This document shows, in pieces, positions 27,101-40,849 of a stretch of DNA of 64,000 nucleotides. Source of the stretch: Ifrita kowaldi (Eukaryota; Chordata; Aves; Passeriformes; Cinclosomatidae); assembly GCA_013398055.1 (NCBI GenBank), contig VZRS01014304.1, forward strand, positions 310,001 to 374,000, written 5' to 3'. Position numbers and translations under genes: made by a program. Position 1 is the first letter of the stretch; each line of letters begins with the position of its first letter. Under the pieces are notes generated by a model that saw only the letters and a program-made list of their open reading frames with translations, searched no databases and was not told where the DNA came from.

Positions 27101-30100
27101 GTAAGACTGTGTTGGTGATAACCCTGCTGTTTGTACAGCAACAGAGGTGTGGGTCATCCAGCTCTGACCTGGCATGTGCAGGTGACCTGCACTTTATTTA
27201 TTTAACCAGACACATTGGTACAGCTCCACACAAATGGTACTGGTCGTGCTTACCTTGCCTGGGGCAAATATTCTCTCACAGGGCTTTTGGGTTTTGATCC
27301 AGGAAGGCAAAATCAGATGTGGTACATCCTTTCCAGAAATCCTCCTAGGGAAACCTTCAGGTACTTGGAACTACTTTAGTTTTCAGTTTTTTAAACTGTT
27401 ACAAGTGTCAGTGTATCTAAACCAACTGATTCACTTGTATCTTGTTAAGGAATTGTGCTATGGAGGAGCCTTCAATGTAGTAACTACCAACTATTAGTGT
27501 AGAATTTCCTGAAACAAAGAAAATTCTTCCCTATAGCTGTCTTTTCTTGTGTCTTGCTAAATGACAAGTTTAGCTTGCACTAGCTTCTCTGGTTTGGAAA
27601 ATATGATTATTAAATGGATCATACCTTTCAGTAATAAAGCACTGTCTTACTAAGTAATTTTTTATCTGCTATATAAAAAGATGCACAAGAAAAATGCAAA
27701 AGATGTCACTGCATGCAGTCCATGGCACTCAGAGGTGGGCTCTGGTGTCTCTGTCCCTCAGCTGCACCCTTGGTCACTGTCACTTGGCCACAGGGTCAGT
27801 CTGACTGAGCTAAAAGGATTGCAGGCTCTCTGTGCAAAGCAGTCATTTCATGATGAACCAGAAAGCAGGCTTTTAGAGTGTACAGTGTCACTGTTTACAG
27901 GTAGATGTCAGAGATCTTCTATAAACCATAACAAAAATTAGAGAATTCATTTATTGACTGAGAAGCATTGCTTTTAAGTCTGACATGATAGCATTATGGG
28001 GGATCACGTAAGGAAATAGAGAAGCATTGTTGGCTGTTAAAAAGGAAACAGGATACTGGTGTAGGAAGCTGAATGGAAGATGAAGGATTAATATGATCAG
28101 CAAGTTCTTTATTTCCCAGTGCTGCATCCTTTCATCACAGTTTGTGTGGCAGTCTGAATGGGAGGATTAAAATTTTATTTTGACTCCTAGATAGGGTCTC
28201 CTAGCCCAAGGGTATTTTATTGAGGCAATGAAAAGCCTTCTATTAGTATTTTATATTTTTTTAATAAAATTTAAAACTTAATTAAGTTTTGTGCTTAATA
28301 TACGTAATATACTCTGCTATCTGGAGCCCAGAGAAATAAAAGTGAAACTTGGTGTGTTGCCATGCACACATCTGTGGACATGGTGAGGCTCTTCCTCACA
28401 ATCTGCAGTGTGCCCTGTTTCCATGTGTTCGTATTTCTTAGAGGATGAGTCTGGCAGAGTGAACAGCACTTGCTGAGGCAGTGGAGGGACACTCCAGCTT
28501 TCAGGCTTCTGGGCACAGCTGCAGGGAGAGCCACTGGAGCAGCTCTCTGAAGTGCCACTGAGCAGATAAGGGGCCCAAGCAGCAGAAAGACACTCTTTAA
28601 AAGGCAAAGAGATCTGACACAGATGTTAAAAATAAACCCCTGCCTCATTTTCAGGGCTTGCTGCAGTTCAAGCAGACTGGTAGGTGAGCCATGTTAGCAG
28701 CTGGTGTTTTCTCGTTGTTAACATGTGTGTCCTGTCATCATTTTCTTCTTCTGCCCCAGTTTTTTGAAGTGAAATGAGCCAGTCTCCACTGAACAGGAGG
28801 AAATTCAGGGCAGAGAGGGAGAGCAGAGGGAAACACCAGGAAACACTGCTGACTTCACTGCCTTTGCCACTTGCATGACATGAAAGTGATGAAAAGCAGG
28901 GTCACTGTGTGGGGAGCAGCACTGTGCCCTTTGCTGTCCGTGTGAGAGACTGAGGTCATCACCTTCCCCTTAGCAGTATTTATTGCAGAATGGTTAGATT
29001 TGGGCTGGAGGGGGCAGCTCACAACGTTGAGCAAATGGCACAAGTGGGATATGCTCACCAGTATGTATGCAGCATTCTCTCAGGACTTCCCAGCATGTCT
29101 GAGAACTGCATATGATGCACCAGCTCTCCAGCAGTGAAAGAGGGAGCGGGTGCTGCAGGGCAGTGACAGCTGGAGGCAGCTCTGCAGCCCTGCCCGCCGG
29201 GCTGCCCCCGCACCCTGCCCCAGGGTTAAGCCCTCGCCTCAGCTGGTATTTGTTTGTAAAGCAGTTTCTTGGCTACTTCATGTTTTAACAAAGCTAGAAG
29301 TAAAGTTCCTGTGAGTAGGTTGAAACGACAGGGATAATTTAGGGATTCGAGTTGTGCCAAGATAAATGGGATGCTGTGTCTAAACTTGACACAGTTGAGA
29401 TGTTTGAATAACAGACTACCAAAACTCATGAGTTTCCTTAAATTATGCACACATATTATTTTGCAGGTACTGCATCCTTCCACTCTTCCAAAATCCTACT
29501 GCAGTGTCAGTTCATCATCTCAAGGCTACACAGCCCCTTTGTTCTGCTCAGACGCTGCGCAACCTTTCTGAGCAGGCGGAGCTCCCCTGAGCTGTCTCCC
29601 TCCTCCTGTCTCCAGCTCATGTTCGATCCTCACCTCCAGACCCTTCTGGACTCTCCTCCCTCCTGTCTGCCTCTGTCTCTTTCTGGCACTTTGCAGCAGC
29701 ACCGCATCCCTGGCAGCGGGGCCGCAGGGGCTGCCTCCACCAGCATCCCTTTGGGGCTCCTTGCCCTTTTTTCCCTTCTGCTGTTTGCCTGCGGAGCTTC
29801 TGGTCTTTGCTCCTTTTTAGACATCTCTTGCCAATGTTGTCCATGGGAAATGCATAATCTTCATCCCAGATATCCACAGAGATCAAATTTATTGATTTGT
29901 CTGCCTTGCATTAAAAAACTTCAGCAGCAGCTATCTTCTTAACACACACATCCTGGTGGTGTGCAGAGTCACCCTGCACAAAGCCAGTTTGCTAATAAGC
30001 ATAGTGAAACCAGAAGCAAGTGTAGAAGTGACTCCTGTAAATTATTTTCTGTACTTAGCTCAGAAGTGATGTTCTTGGTAGTATTTATCTTTAGTGTTGT

Positions 30101-31672
30101 TGAAAAATGATGGTTTAGGATTAACTCCATATCATGAAGGTCCCCTTCCACTTGGGGTCAAACACTGGAGCCTCATCAGTAAAAAGTAAGTCCAGAGCTG
30201 GCTTTGCTCCACTGTGTTTGCAGAAAGGCATCAAACCAGCTCTCTGTCAGCTCAAGCATTTGATGCTTTCTTACCAATCCTGGTATGTGCCAGCACTGTA
30301 AAACATTGCAGTAAGGAAACAGATTGTGTCAGAGGAAGGGAAGCAATGTCATTTCAGTTATTGTGCAGTAATGAAAATGGATGCTCCCTGCATTGGAGGA
30401 AACCAGCTGACACACTTGGTTTCAGTGGAAGTGCCTGAGGGAAGCACATGGAACTTGTACTAACTGTTGGCTCTGTATCGAATTTCTGGAAGGGAAGGTA
30501 CCAAGAGGGAAGAATTAGAAGTTATAAGAGAGCAGAAGTGAACTAGGAGTGTTTCATAACCATTATCTAGTTTCAGTTGTATATTAGGAGTTTGTCAGCT
30601 TCCCAGTAGCAAAGTATCAGTTTACCTGTTACTTGCCATTATAGATGTTTGCTGACAGCTGGGGGGAAACAGGGAGGAAAGCCACTCGCTGACTGTGATA
30701 GCTAGAACATTACTTAGTGGGGTCCTGATCCTGCAGCCATTAAACTCAGCAGGAGGTATTGAATTATGGGTAACCCATGGGTGACCTGCTTTCTCAAGAG
30801 GCATATATATTGATAAGAAATTTAGAAGAAACGGAATTTTAAAAATTATTTTGGAAGGAAAGGTGGGAGGAGGGGGAAGATTTCAGCCTGACGAATAAAA
30901 CTGATTGCAAATAGTAGAAAGAGCCTGCTGTTTGTTCACAGGACAGCTGGTGTAAGGGGCAGCAGCAACGTCAGCTGCCCTATTTGCCTCGGTACTATAC
31001 TTCCTTTCCACATGATGAGAATACATCAGCCTCTGAAGGAGATTGATCCTCACTGTTTGGGTCTCCTGAGCCTGCCAGCATGAGTGACAGTCACCAGGTT
31101 TAGCCATGCTGATACTAGTTTGGAATAGGAGCAAACTGTGTTTGATGGTAGTGATGCTCAACACCAGTGACATCATATGAACTGTCTGGCATTCATTGCA
31201 CGTACAGGATCCTGTATGATTGTAGGTAGTACTTGAAACAGCAGATTTTACTGAGCCCAGTAGTGAGTGGTGTTTTTAATTAAATGAAAACTTCAAGCCA
31301 TTCTCCCAAACTTCTGATAGAAACACAGTTTTGTTGAGAATTTGAGATACACCATCAAACTTATGTTAATGTTTTACCTGACTCATTGCCTCAGGGTAGA
31401 ATTCATCATTTGGCACAACATAAAAATGTTTTGAGTATGGACATGTTCCTTTAATTATAGAGGGCAGGTACCTGTATATTTGTATTTATATGCTCTGTAT
31501 ATTATGTGTTACTTACACATATACGACATCAGAGTTGCTTAAGGCTGTTACTGCTCTGTCGGCAGAAGGTCCTGCTGTGTCTCTTTAAGGGAGCACAGGT
31601 TAATTTAACCTCAGTGACAGAAAACCTGAGAAGAGCATATAGAAACAAGCTATCACTGAGTGTCTGATGTGC

Positions 31673-31852
31673 AGTGCAGTAATTCTGGGGGATAGGATGA
31701 GCAAAACCCTGAATGACTCACAAAAGTAAAAACTTTTGTGTGCTGTTAGACAGTGTGTGTGGAGTGCAGTAATTCTGGGGGATAGGATGAGCAAAACCCT
31801 GAATGACTCACAAAAGTAAAAACTTTTGTGTGCTGTTAGACAGTGTGTGTGG
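31673..31852. repeat. Perfect 90-bp tandem duplication (two copies)
   Basis: Copy 1 is 31673-31762 and copy 2 is 31763-31852; comparing base by base I see no difference over 90 positions. Each copy starts AGTGCAGTAATTCTGGGG and ends AGACAGTGTGTGTGG. Each contains a perfect AP-1 (TRE) heptamer TGACTCA (31714-31720 and 31804-31810) and a small inverted repeat CAAAAGT...ACTTTTG. Complete identity implies a young duplication or an array kept homogeneous; the copy number may vary between individuals. Confidence 0.97.
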
Positions 31853-33448
31853 TGGGATCCACTTTCATGGTCAAAAGGTGTAAATGATGGGTGCCTAGGA
31901 GAGTGTCTCCGCTGTGCTGGTCTCTTGAGCTTGCAGTCTCCTAGGATGAGTCTCCTAGACTGCTATTCAGGACAAATACTACTCTTTTTCCATAACTGGG
32001 ATGAGGTTTCTTCTCATATCTGATAAACAATAGTAAGCTGCTGTTCTTTCTCTCCCGCCTTGAATGTGTTTGACTGAGGAGTGCCATGGTTTTTGTTTCA
32101 GATACTTGGCTGTGTTGGGAGTAGCCCACCCCTTCAGAGTTGTTGCAGTTAGTAGGGACCTGCTGATTCTCATCCCTGTGTGCTTCCCACCCGGCAGAAC
32201 CCAGACCTGTACTTAGCCTGAAGACAACTGCTGGAGAAAACAGGCAAATTCTTCAGTTAGAGATAAACTTGAAAGAAGTGAGGGCTGCTCAGGGTTGCTC
32301 TTTGGTGTGTTGTGAATTCAAAGAACAGGAGGTGCATTGCTCTCAGTTAGACTCACATATGAATTCAAAAATCTGCCTATGGTAAGTGATAGTTTCTCTT
32401 GAGTTAACTGGCCTTCATCTGGGGCAAGCTGCAGCTTGAATATCACCGAAGACTGAGCTAATACTGTAGAGATTTAGCTCTCAGCCCACTCATGCACTAG
32501 AATTTGCCAGTACCTTCCTGTCTTATGGAGGTTTTATCCCTCATCCACTGGCTGAAAGCTGTTCCCAGATGCCAGAACACCCTGTGTTTCCGTGCCAAGA
32601 CCCGCACTGTATTTTATTTTCCATACCTGGGGTGGGTGCTGCAGGTCTCCCCTTGTGCTTGCTCAGCAGGCAAGCGAGTGGGTGGGAAGGCAGCTTTCTC
32701 CCTCACCTGTGGGTTCCTTGGCCAAAGCTGCTCCTGAAGAGTTATTTACCCATGCCCCTACAGCTGTGCTGTAAATAAGCAGAGCTGTTTTTTTGAAGTC
32801 TGCATCCACAAATCCTCCATACTGTGGATCACTGGTAGTGCCCACAGACTGGCTATTGATGCCAGGGGCGGCATATATCTGGGCAAAACCAACCATCTCC
32901 ATATCTGGGACACTTCAGTGAGCCCCATTTGTTCATGCCATCTTAGCAGTGGCTCTCCAGCGCTGTGGGACAGAACTTGTGTGCTTTGCTGTGATCCAGA
33001 TGAAGCTATGGGCAGCTGAGGGTCTTGAGGATGGTGTGGATTTGGGACTGCTGCCACCTGAGGTAGACTCGGGATGAAGCTGTTTGCAACAGAGAAACAG
33101 GTCCTATCTGCACTTGCTCGGGACTCAGGATAAAGTGGAAGGAAGGGCAGGGTCATGGAGGAAAAGTCAGGAAGGAAAAAGCAATCCCAGACCAGGTCAG
33201 GGCTTCATTTGATGCTGTTCCTGTAGCTAGTCAGGCAATATGGTGGTCAGAAAAAGGAATGTCATATGGAAGTTCCGTGAATATAGATGTCCAAAGGGGC
33301 ATAAATTGAGAGTACATCTGAAGATAGTATCTGTCAATGCTCTTAATGTTAAAATAAAACAAAAAGCATCTGCAGGCCTGTTCTGAACCACCCACCTTCA
33401 CTCCATGTATACTCATCATCTCCGTGTGCAATTTTTGTCATGCCCAAG

Positions 33449-34016
33449 TGTACTGGGTTTGGCTGGGGTAAAGTTAACTTTCTTCACAGTAGCTAATACG
33501 GGCTGTGTTTTGTATTTGTGCTGAAAGCAGTGTTGGTAACACAGGGACGCTTGAGTTGCTGCTGAGCAGGGCTTACACAGAGTCAGGGCCTTTTCTGCTC
33601 CTCAGACTGCCCCTCCAGTGAGGAGGCTGGGGGTGCACAAGGAGTCAGGAGGGGACACAGCTGGGGCAGCTGACCAGAGGGGTACCCCATGCCATATGAT
33701 TGAAGAGAAGAAGAAGGAATGGTGGGGGGATGTTCACAGTGATGACGTTTGTCTTCCCAACTCACTGTTACGTGTGACAGAGCCCTGCTTTCCTGAGGAT
33801 GGCTGAACACCTTCCTGCCGATGGGAAGTGGTGAATGAATGCCTTGTTTTGCTTTGCATGTGTGCACAGCCTTTGCTTTACCTATTAAACTGTCTTTATC
33901 TCAACCCACAAGTTTTCTCACTTTTACCCTTCCGATTCTCTCCCCCATTCTATTGTGGGGAAAGAGAGAGAGCAGCTGTGTGGGGCTTAGCTGCTTGCTG
34001 GGGTTAAACAATGATG
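33449..34016 (+). mobile_element. Solo LTR of an endogenous retrovirus (passerine, ERVL-like)
   Basis: The block starts TGTACTGGGTTTGGCTGGGG and ends near GCTGGGGTTAAACAATGATG. It contains the segments GTGCTGAAAGCAGTGTTGGT, CTTACACAGAGTCAGGGCC, GGAGGCTGGGGGTGCACAAG and GAGCCCTGCTTTCCTGAGGA, which I recall from a very abundant songbird LTR. A polyadenylation signal ATTAAA lies at 33884-33889. Likely 5-bp target duplications flank it: CCAAG (33444-33448) and CTAAG (34017-34021), one mismatch. A 5-bp duplication fits ERVL-type integration. No internal gag, pol or env sequence adjoins it, so it is a solo LTR, sense to the host gene. It seems to lack the TATA region expected near 33705, so it is probably promoter-dead. 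Confidence 0.85.
33884..33889 (+). promoter_or_regulatory. ATTAAA polyadenylation signal within the LTR
   Basis: ATTAAA followed within 10 bases by a T-rich CTGTCTTTATCTC stretch. It lies sense to CELSR1 within the large intron, so it is a potential premature polyadenylation site for the host transcript. Function not shown by sequence alone. Confidence 0.4.
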
Positions 34017-35707
34017 CTAAGCAAGAAATAAGCACTTTACAACAGGCCTGGTGTTCAGCAGATAAAGACTTCCTATAATGGACTTGCTCTAATTCCTCTA
34101 TAAGTAGGAAAGACCTTGAGATAAAAAATGCAATGTTTACCTGACAAGCTTGGATATGTAAAGGGAAGGTTGTTGGGTTTGGGGTTTGCTGAGTTTTTGT
34201 CTTTCTGGGGAGCTGAGGATGTGTGTCCCTGTTTTCTAAATTAAGCAGAAAAATCAACCAGTTGGAAAGTACAGTCCTGTACAATCCCTGTATTTATTAT
34301 ACTCTTGCACACGTTATGTCTGCCACTCATTGGCAGAATTATCTTTAGGATTATCATTACAGCAAATCCCTAACATTCATCACTGCCTTTGTTTTACTAG
34401 AGCCTCTGTTTTGATTCTGGGAGCCTCTGTCACACAACTGCCTAGCAGGGGCCAGAGGCAGAGCAGTGCCGAACAACTTGAGCACGTGTACGCAAAACTT
34501 ATGTTTTAAAAACTCGGGTCCACCCCTGCTCTCCCACCCAGGAGCCAGCTGGGACCAAGTTTCATGCGGCCACCAGTCACCAGGGTGGGTGACACAGTCA
34601 TACTCCAAAAATCATGATCTACAGGGCTGTGTGCTGGTGTAGTTGTGGGCAGCTGAAGCTTGGTGGCCACTTGCAATCCACTGCCATGGGCAGGCAGGAT
34701 GTGCCTTTTAATCCAAGGCATAAGCACAAGTGGCACAGGCAGTCACAGGCAGTGGGAATGTGCAGGTCTGTGTTGGAGAGGTTAATGTAGCAGTTTGTTT
34801 TGGATAGGATGGGATGAGTGCAGCAACCTCTGATGGTCTGCTGCAGAGACAAGCACAGACCCTGCTGGCTCCAGCACACGTGCCCCTGCACGAGGTGCCT
34901 TTGGAGCTGACAGATAGGTTATCTCGCTTCCTTCTGAAAACACAGACCCTCTCTGATGATGGCAAATTTGCCTGTTATGGAAATACATTCTGTATCCAGG
35001 ACTGACAATTGATTTTGCTACTTTGCCTTGGAAAAAAAAAAGGCAGAGTGCCTTTCTCTATAACGTTGTAGTGAAACTCAGATTGTGACAGTTGTGCCAA
35101 AAGATACAGATGGCTCTGGTTACTGCTTTCTTTCCTGTAAAGGGAACCAACTCTTGTTAGAAGTTCTGGGTTCTCAGCACTCTGTTGCCCCAGAACCAAC
35201 AGGCAGCATCACGCAGTGGCTCAACACAGGCTTCCCTGTGCTACCCCACTCCCACCTCGTGCGAGCATTCCAGCACAAACACCTTGTTTGCTCAGCTCTT
35301 GGTCTCCCTGCTGAGCCTGCCAAGGAGGCTGCCAGTGCTGCGGGTGATTTATGAGGCAGGCACATGCCTGCAGCTGAATAGGGATTGCCAGCTCCTTGGA
35401 GAAAAGCCACATAGCTGCCACCAGCTAGGCATAACTTTAGTCACTGGACCCTGGGTGAAAGACACTGCCCTCACAGTATCCAGGACACCACCCAGTATCG
35501 TTTACTTCTTAATCTGAACGGTCAGGAAAAGTGGTTGGCAATTAAATTCTTAGATTTAGGTATTACCCCTTGTGCTGGGGAGCACCTCTTGCACCAGAGC
35601 AGGGTTGCCCAGATGAGTGCTGAGTTTTGTAACTTGGTTGGAAAAGACAGACCCCAACAGAAGTCAAATAACTGGAAAAGCAACTATTAATAGATGTTGG
35701 GTATGAC

Positions 35708-35760
35708 TTATGCAAATGTCTATCACTGGTGCAAATTATGCAAATGTCTATCACTGGTGA
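35708..35760. repeat. 28-bp tandem repeat, 1.9 copies, each with a POU octamer
   Basis: TTATGCAAATGTCTATCACT followed by GGTG occurs at 35708 and again at 35736, offset 28 bp; the match breaks at 35760. Each copy contains the perfect octamer ATGCAAAT (35710-35717 and 35738-35745), the consensus for POU-domain factors. Two octamers at 28-bp spacing would lie on nearly the same face after about 2.7 helical turns. Confidence 0.9.
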
Positions 35761-38700
35761 CATCTGAGAGGATGTAATTGTGATCTGAGGGAGGATTTTT
35801 GAAGTTAATCCTCATGGTGGCTTCCAGACTAATTTGTTAAGGGATTGAGGGAGATTTTCTAAATAAACAATGCAGTTGTTGAAGATTATGGTAATGCCAC
35901 TGTTGATCAGATGTGGACACTGCCAGAGTTTGGATTTTGCTGGTTCAGATTGACTTGCTGTGTTAACTGCATTTGTGATCGACACAGACCTTCTCCAGCA
36001 TTGCTTGGCATTGTCTGATAAAGAAAAATGCAGAATAGTAATTGCCATGTCAAGCAAACCGTGGAGGTGTAGACATACTGGAAATACTGAAAATATTATT
36101 CAGTTAGGAGCAACCTACTTCTCTGGGCATATTTTTCCAGAAAGAAACAGAATTTTCTGGCATTTCAAAACCTAAATTCATAGTATTTCAAGGAAATGCC
36201 AATATAGCTTTAAAAAGCCCTCTTAAGCATGCAAGGCAGAAAGTGCGTTACAATATAGTGCTTCTTCTTAAAAGAAACCACTAGAGATTTAACCATATTT
36301 CTTCCAACTTTATCATTTCCTTATCCCCCATCTTATTGTGAATTGTTTAATAGCAGAATGCACAGTGGGGTCTAGAGGTCAGTGGTGTTGCAGCCAGGAG
36401 GAGGTGGTGGACAGTGCTAACTTGCAGCAGAGCGCGGATGGTACACTTCACCAGATCATCAATTTGTGCTGGATGCCTTTCCTTCTACGGCATTTTCATG
36501 GCATCCAAAGTTCTGCCATCGTTTATGCACAGGGAAGCTTGCAGGACACCAAAACCACAGGCAGCATAACCACAGTCAATTCATTAGCTCAGGTTTTTGA
36601 GGTCTTAGCTGTACTTACCTGTGTAACTGGGGGGCCTCCTCTTCACAGAGAAAGCTACCAGGGTTTCTTCAGCTTTACAAGGAAAAAAAGCAATTCAAGT
36701 GTAAAAGTCACTTTCTTTTCTAGCCACAACCAAAATTTTAAAGTAGCATCCTGAGAGACATGCATGTTTAATTTACTTCTCAACTCAAGAGGGTAAGGAA
36801 ATTTGACTGGATTTCCAAGGTGGTTAGCCAGAAGCAGGTTATGATAGTTTTTTCACAACTTTCTTACAAGAACAGGAGCTGCTGTATCAGAAGATTATTG
36901 TGCTTTTTGGTGGGTAGGCTTGTATACTGGTGAAAGATGTGGTAGGTAATGCTGGAGGCACATGGACAATATGAGGGTATGAGGAATTTGTAGCTATGCA
37001 TTTGTATTACTTATCTGTACTATGTATTTTTGGTGCTACTGGGCATGGCCATTTAAAAAAAAACCCTAGCAATTAAAGTTACAAGCAGCTAGAGGAAGGA
37101 AAGAAATTATAGTTTTCATTACTGAATGCATTCCACATTTTACATTTAAAGTTCAGAATGTTTTTCTAGTCAAACACAAAAAATATGTTCTTCGTGTCTG
37201 AATGCAAAAGATGTCATTTCCCACATGCTCAGAGTTCAATTTTTAAAATGCCATGAGAAAAGGTAATCTCAGAAAAAATAGTTCGGTTTGTGAGTCATTT
37301 CCTGACTTTCTGGCTCATGATTCAGACACTCACATCGTTGCTGATGTCAGATTCATCATGTTCCACCCAAATCCAGACAATCATCAATGAAAGTCCTCCT
37401 CTAGCTAAGACCATAGATTTGCTGTATAGAAACTGAGCCTTGACAGATTCTGATTAGAATTAATATATCTGCCCACAGTTCTGATGGTGTCGCTGTCCCT
37501 TGAAATCTTTAAATCAAGTCAGTATTTCCCTTTCTAAAGGAAAATTTTTGCTTGGGTGCAAGCTATGTTATTGAGCAGGACTCACTGGGTAATGCTGTTT
37601 GGTTGTATAAAGCACAAGACTGATTAGATGAGAACAGGAGTCCCATCCATACAAAAAATGTGACAGGATCCTGTGAAAACCCATCTCGAGCTGCAGCCTG
37701 CGGTATTGCAGGTAGAAAGCCTAGAGCCAGGAGAAAAATGTTGCTGCACATTTGTCCTGTTCTTACACACTTCCACAGCATCTACCACTCCCTCAATTGG
37801 GACTTTGGTCTGGCCTATGGCAACCATTTACATTCCTAGCATCTCCTGAAAAGCACTGGAGGGCTGCCTGGCTAATATTTACTTTTTCTTGCTCTTGCTG
37901 GTTGTGGAGTCCTTGCAGGTGTTAGTGGGCGTAAGGGGGTGGGGGTGGGCAGCGATCTGCCCTTTTGGAACAGGCACATGTGAGCCTGGACTTTAAAAGC
38001 CGCTCCCTGCAATTCCACTGATATTTCAATTAGTAGTAATTGTTTTTGTTGGTGTTTTGTTTGCTTTTTTTTTTCTGGTCGAGGGTAAGTGTGAAGTGAT
38101 TGATATCTGGGAAAGGAAATCAGGATTTGGCTGTGGAGCGACATTCCATTGTCTTGACACAAAATAACAAATAACTCACCTCTAAATCTGTGTCTCGGGA
38201 AATTAAAGTGTAAAGCAGTGAAAGTCATTTGGAGGTCATTGAGATGTAAAGTGTGACCTGCTCCCCAGCACTGAGTGGCTCAGCTCTCAGTGGCAGCTTT
38301 GAGAAATCTCTCTGGCGACTGGGGAAGAGAGGGAAAGCGTGTACCCAGTGCCTGGCTTGTTCTGTCCGCCTCCCTCTTTTGGAACTGTTGCTCTCACAGT
38401 TTGCAAACACCACCTGAAAACCCTGGTAGTTGTGGTGGGGATTTTGTATGCAAACACAAACAGTAACTTTTCAGAAAACATCCGCACAGTAAGGGACCGT
38501 GTGTTGGCAAAACCAGCCTGAGTCCCTGCTCTTTTGGAAGCCTCATCTTTGGCAAGGCTGTTCAGTACTTACCCTTCTCACATCACCCAGGTTTTAGAGG
38601 CCTAACTTGTGTGCCCGTCTAGGTCTGTGACCACTCCACACCTGAGCTGGGTGTCAGCTGTGGGTTTTCCTCCTGGTGTGGGGCTCTCAGGTCACCCTGG

Positions 38701-40849
38701 GGAACCTGGCACCCAGCAATGCTCTTTGAGCCCAGTTTGCTCAAGCCATCTGACACCGCTGCGCTGCAAAAATCTGGAGACATTTAATGGCACCCCCCAA
38801 ACTGGTGATTTTCAGCTCCTCCAGAAGTCTAAGGAGATGTAAGGGACCTCCATGAGTTCTGGCAGAGTCTGAATGGCCCTTGGCTCACGCTGAGGCCCTG
38901 AGGACAGTGCTTGAAGGCTGTGCTGTGCAGCCCAGCCTGGCAAGGCCTTGCTCAAAGCCAGCAGAGTCATTGAAATGGCACCTCAGGAATGTGGTGCATG
39001 TTCTTTGAGGTGCGCTGTTATCTCCATTAAATCGTGTAGTAAATTACAGTAGCTCACTGATTTGCAGTAACTTTTCAGGTATTTTGTATCTGCCTGTGTA
39101 GTGAGAGGAAGCAGCACTTTGCAGTTACCTGGCATTGCAGGAGTCTGTGTGCCAGGAGACCCTCACAAAGATCCAGCCATGGGGGCAGGGAGGGACCCCA
39201 TAGAAAAGTGTGGGATTCCTGGATTTTATAGGCTGAAATGTGACTCCATTACCCACACTAAGCAGTGGCTTGCCTGGCAAGGTGTCACCAGGGATTTTTC
39301 CAGCAAGGAGTGAGTTGCTGTGCATAAGTGTCACAGGTATTTCCTGGACTCTGAGAGCAGCAAAATTCACATCTTGGATGCAAAAATGTGTCATAGAACA
39401 TACAAGATTTATATGAAGCCAAAAATATTTGAGAGTGGTACTTTGGCAGGTAGTTACAGACAAATAGCAAAGGGAGAAGGGTTTGCTGAACTGGGAGAGG
39501 ACAGCAGGTGAAGGAGACAAGGGGGGTCTTCCAGCATCCTTCACATGTTCTTCTTTCCCAGTTCTCCGAGGGTGCTGGAGAGCATCCTTGTTCGTGGAAA
39601 GAGAGGAAGGCAGCAAAACAGGCAGAAAAAGAGTTCAGAGGGCAGGAGAGGTCAAGGAGAAGGGACATCAGCCACAGGGGCAGATCAGACTGAGGAGAGG
39701 GCTGCAGATGGAGGACAAGGGCACCCACAGCAGCAGAGCACTGTGGTGAGTGCTGTCTCCCACATGGAAAACTGAATGTTGTCTTGAGGAGAGGGAATTG
39801 TCTCTTCACACCCAGAACAGGTCTGACTTGCTGTGTCACTGATTCAGCATCAAAGAGGTGAGAAGCATCTGGGAATACACATTTGAGGATAAAATTTCCA
39901 TTTGGAGGCAGGGAAAACTCATTCTTCCCATCAGCACTACAGCAGCCCTTGCCAAAATTAGTCAAAACTGAGAATATACCCTTTGCAGTAGCTGGATGAT
40001 ATTTGTGAAGATCCTGGTCATGCTGTGGAGGCAAGGAGCATGTCTGGATGCCGTGCCTGTGTAACCATGGCTTTTCACAGCCCTGCTGTGCCATTGCCAC
40101 GTGTTGTGACAGGAGGGCCTGGTCCCTGTCTCTGCCCCACTGGAAGAGCAGCAGTAATTCGGGCAGTGCCATTCACTGGTGCCAGCTCTCATAGGTGTGC
40201 TGAAAGCCTCCTGCTTTGAATATCAAAGTTTAGCCTCTGGATGCAGCCCTGAAGGAGATAACAAATGAGGCCAGTAAAACTTGCTTGACTTTGTAGGCCG
40301 GCCCAGATCCTGATGATTGGTGTTGCAGGGCGTTTCTCTAGGAAAAGGAACTGGTCTGGTGGCTTTTCAGGATTTGCATTTTTGACTCACTGATGGGAAG
40401 CTCTTTGGTTTTCCTTTTCACTGTCACAGGCTCTCATGTTTCTGTACAGACTTGAGCCAAATTTGTATAAAGAAATGCCATTAAAATATTCCGTGAATAA
40501 AGGGGATACATACATCAAAGGAGTAAGGGGGTTATGTGAAATGACTTGTCCTGCCTTTCCCTGGTGACTAATCAGGATCTGTTCTTCACACCACCTATTT
40601 AAAAGGTGTTCTGGAAATCTGTACGGGGAAACTCTAGAAAACAACGATTAACATTAGTGGTTTCTGTAATCTGGCCTAATTTGGAGTTTCCTGATTGATC
40701 AGAGTGGTCTGCAAGTCCATACTAAGCTCCTCTGGCATTTCCTAGTCTCTCCCCAAGGACTGCAAGCAGTGTGCTTTCCCTGTTTATTTTTTCCTGTTTA
40801 TTTATTTATTTTCCTTGCTGGGGGGCTGGGCTCTGGCAGCTTGTCCAGG

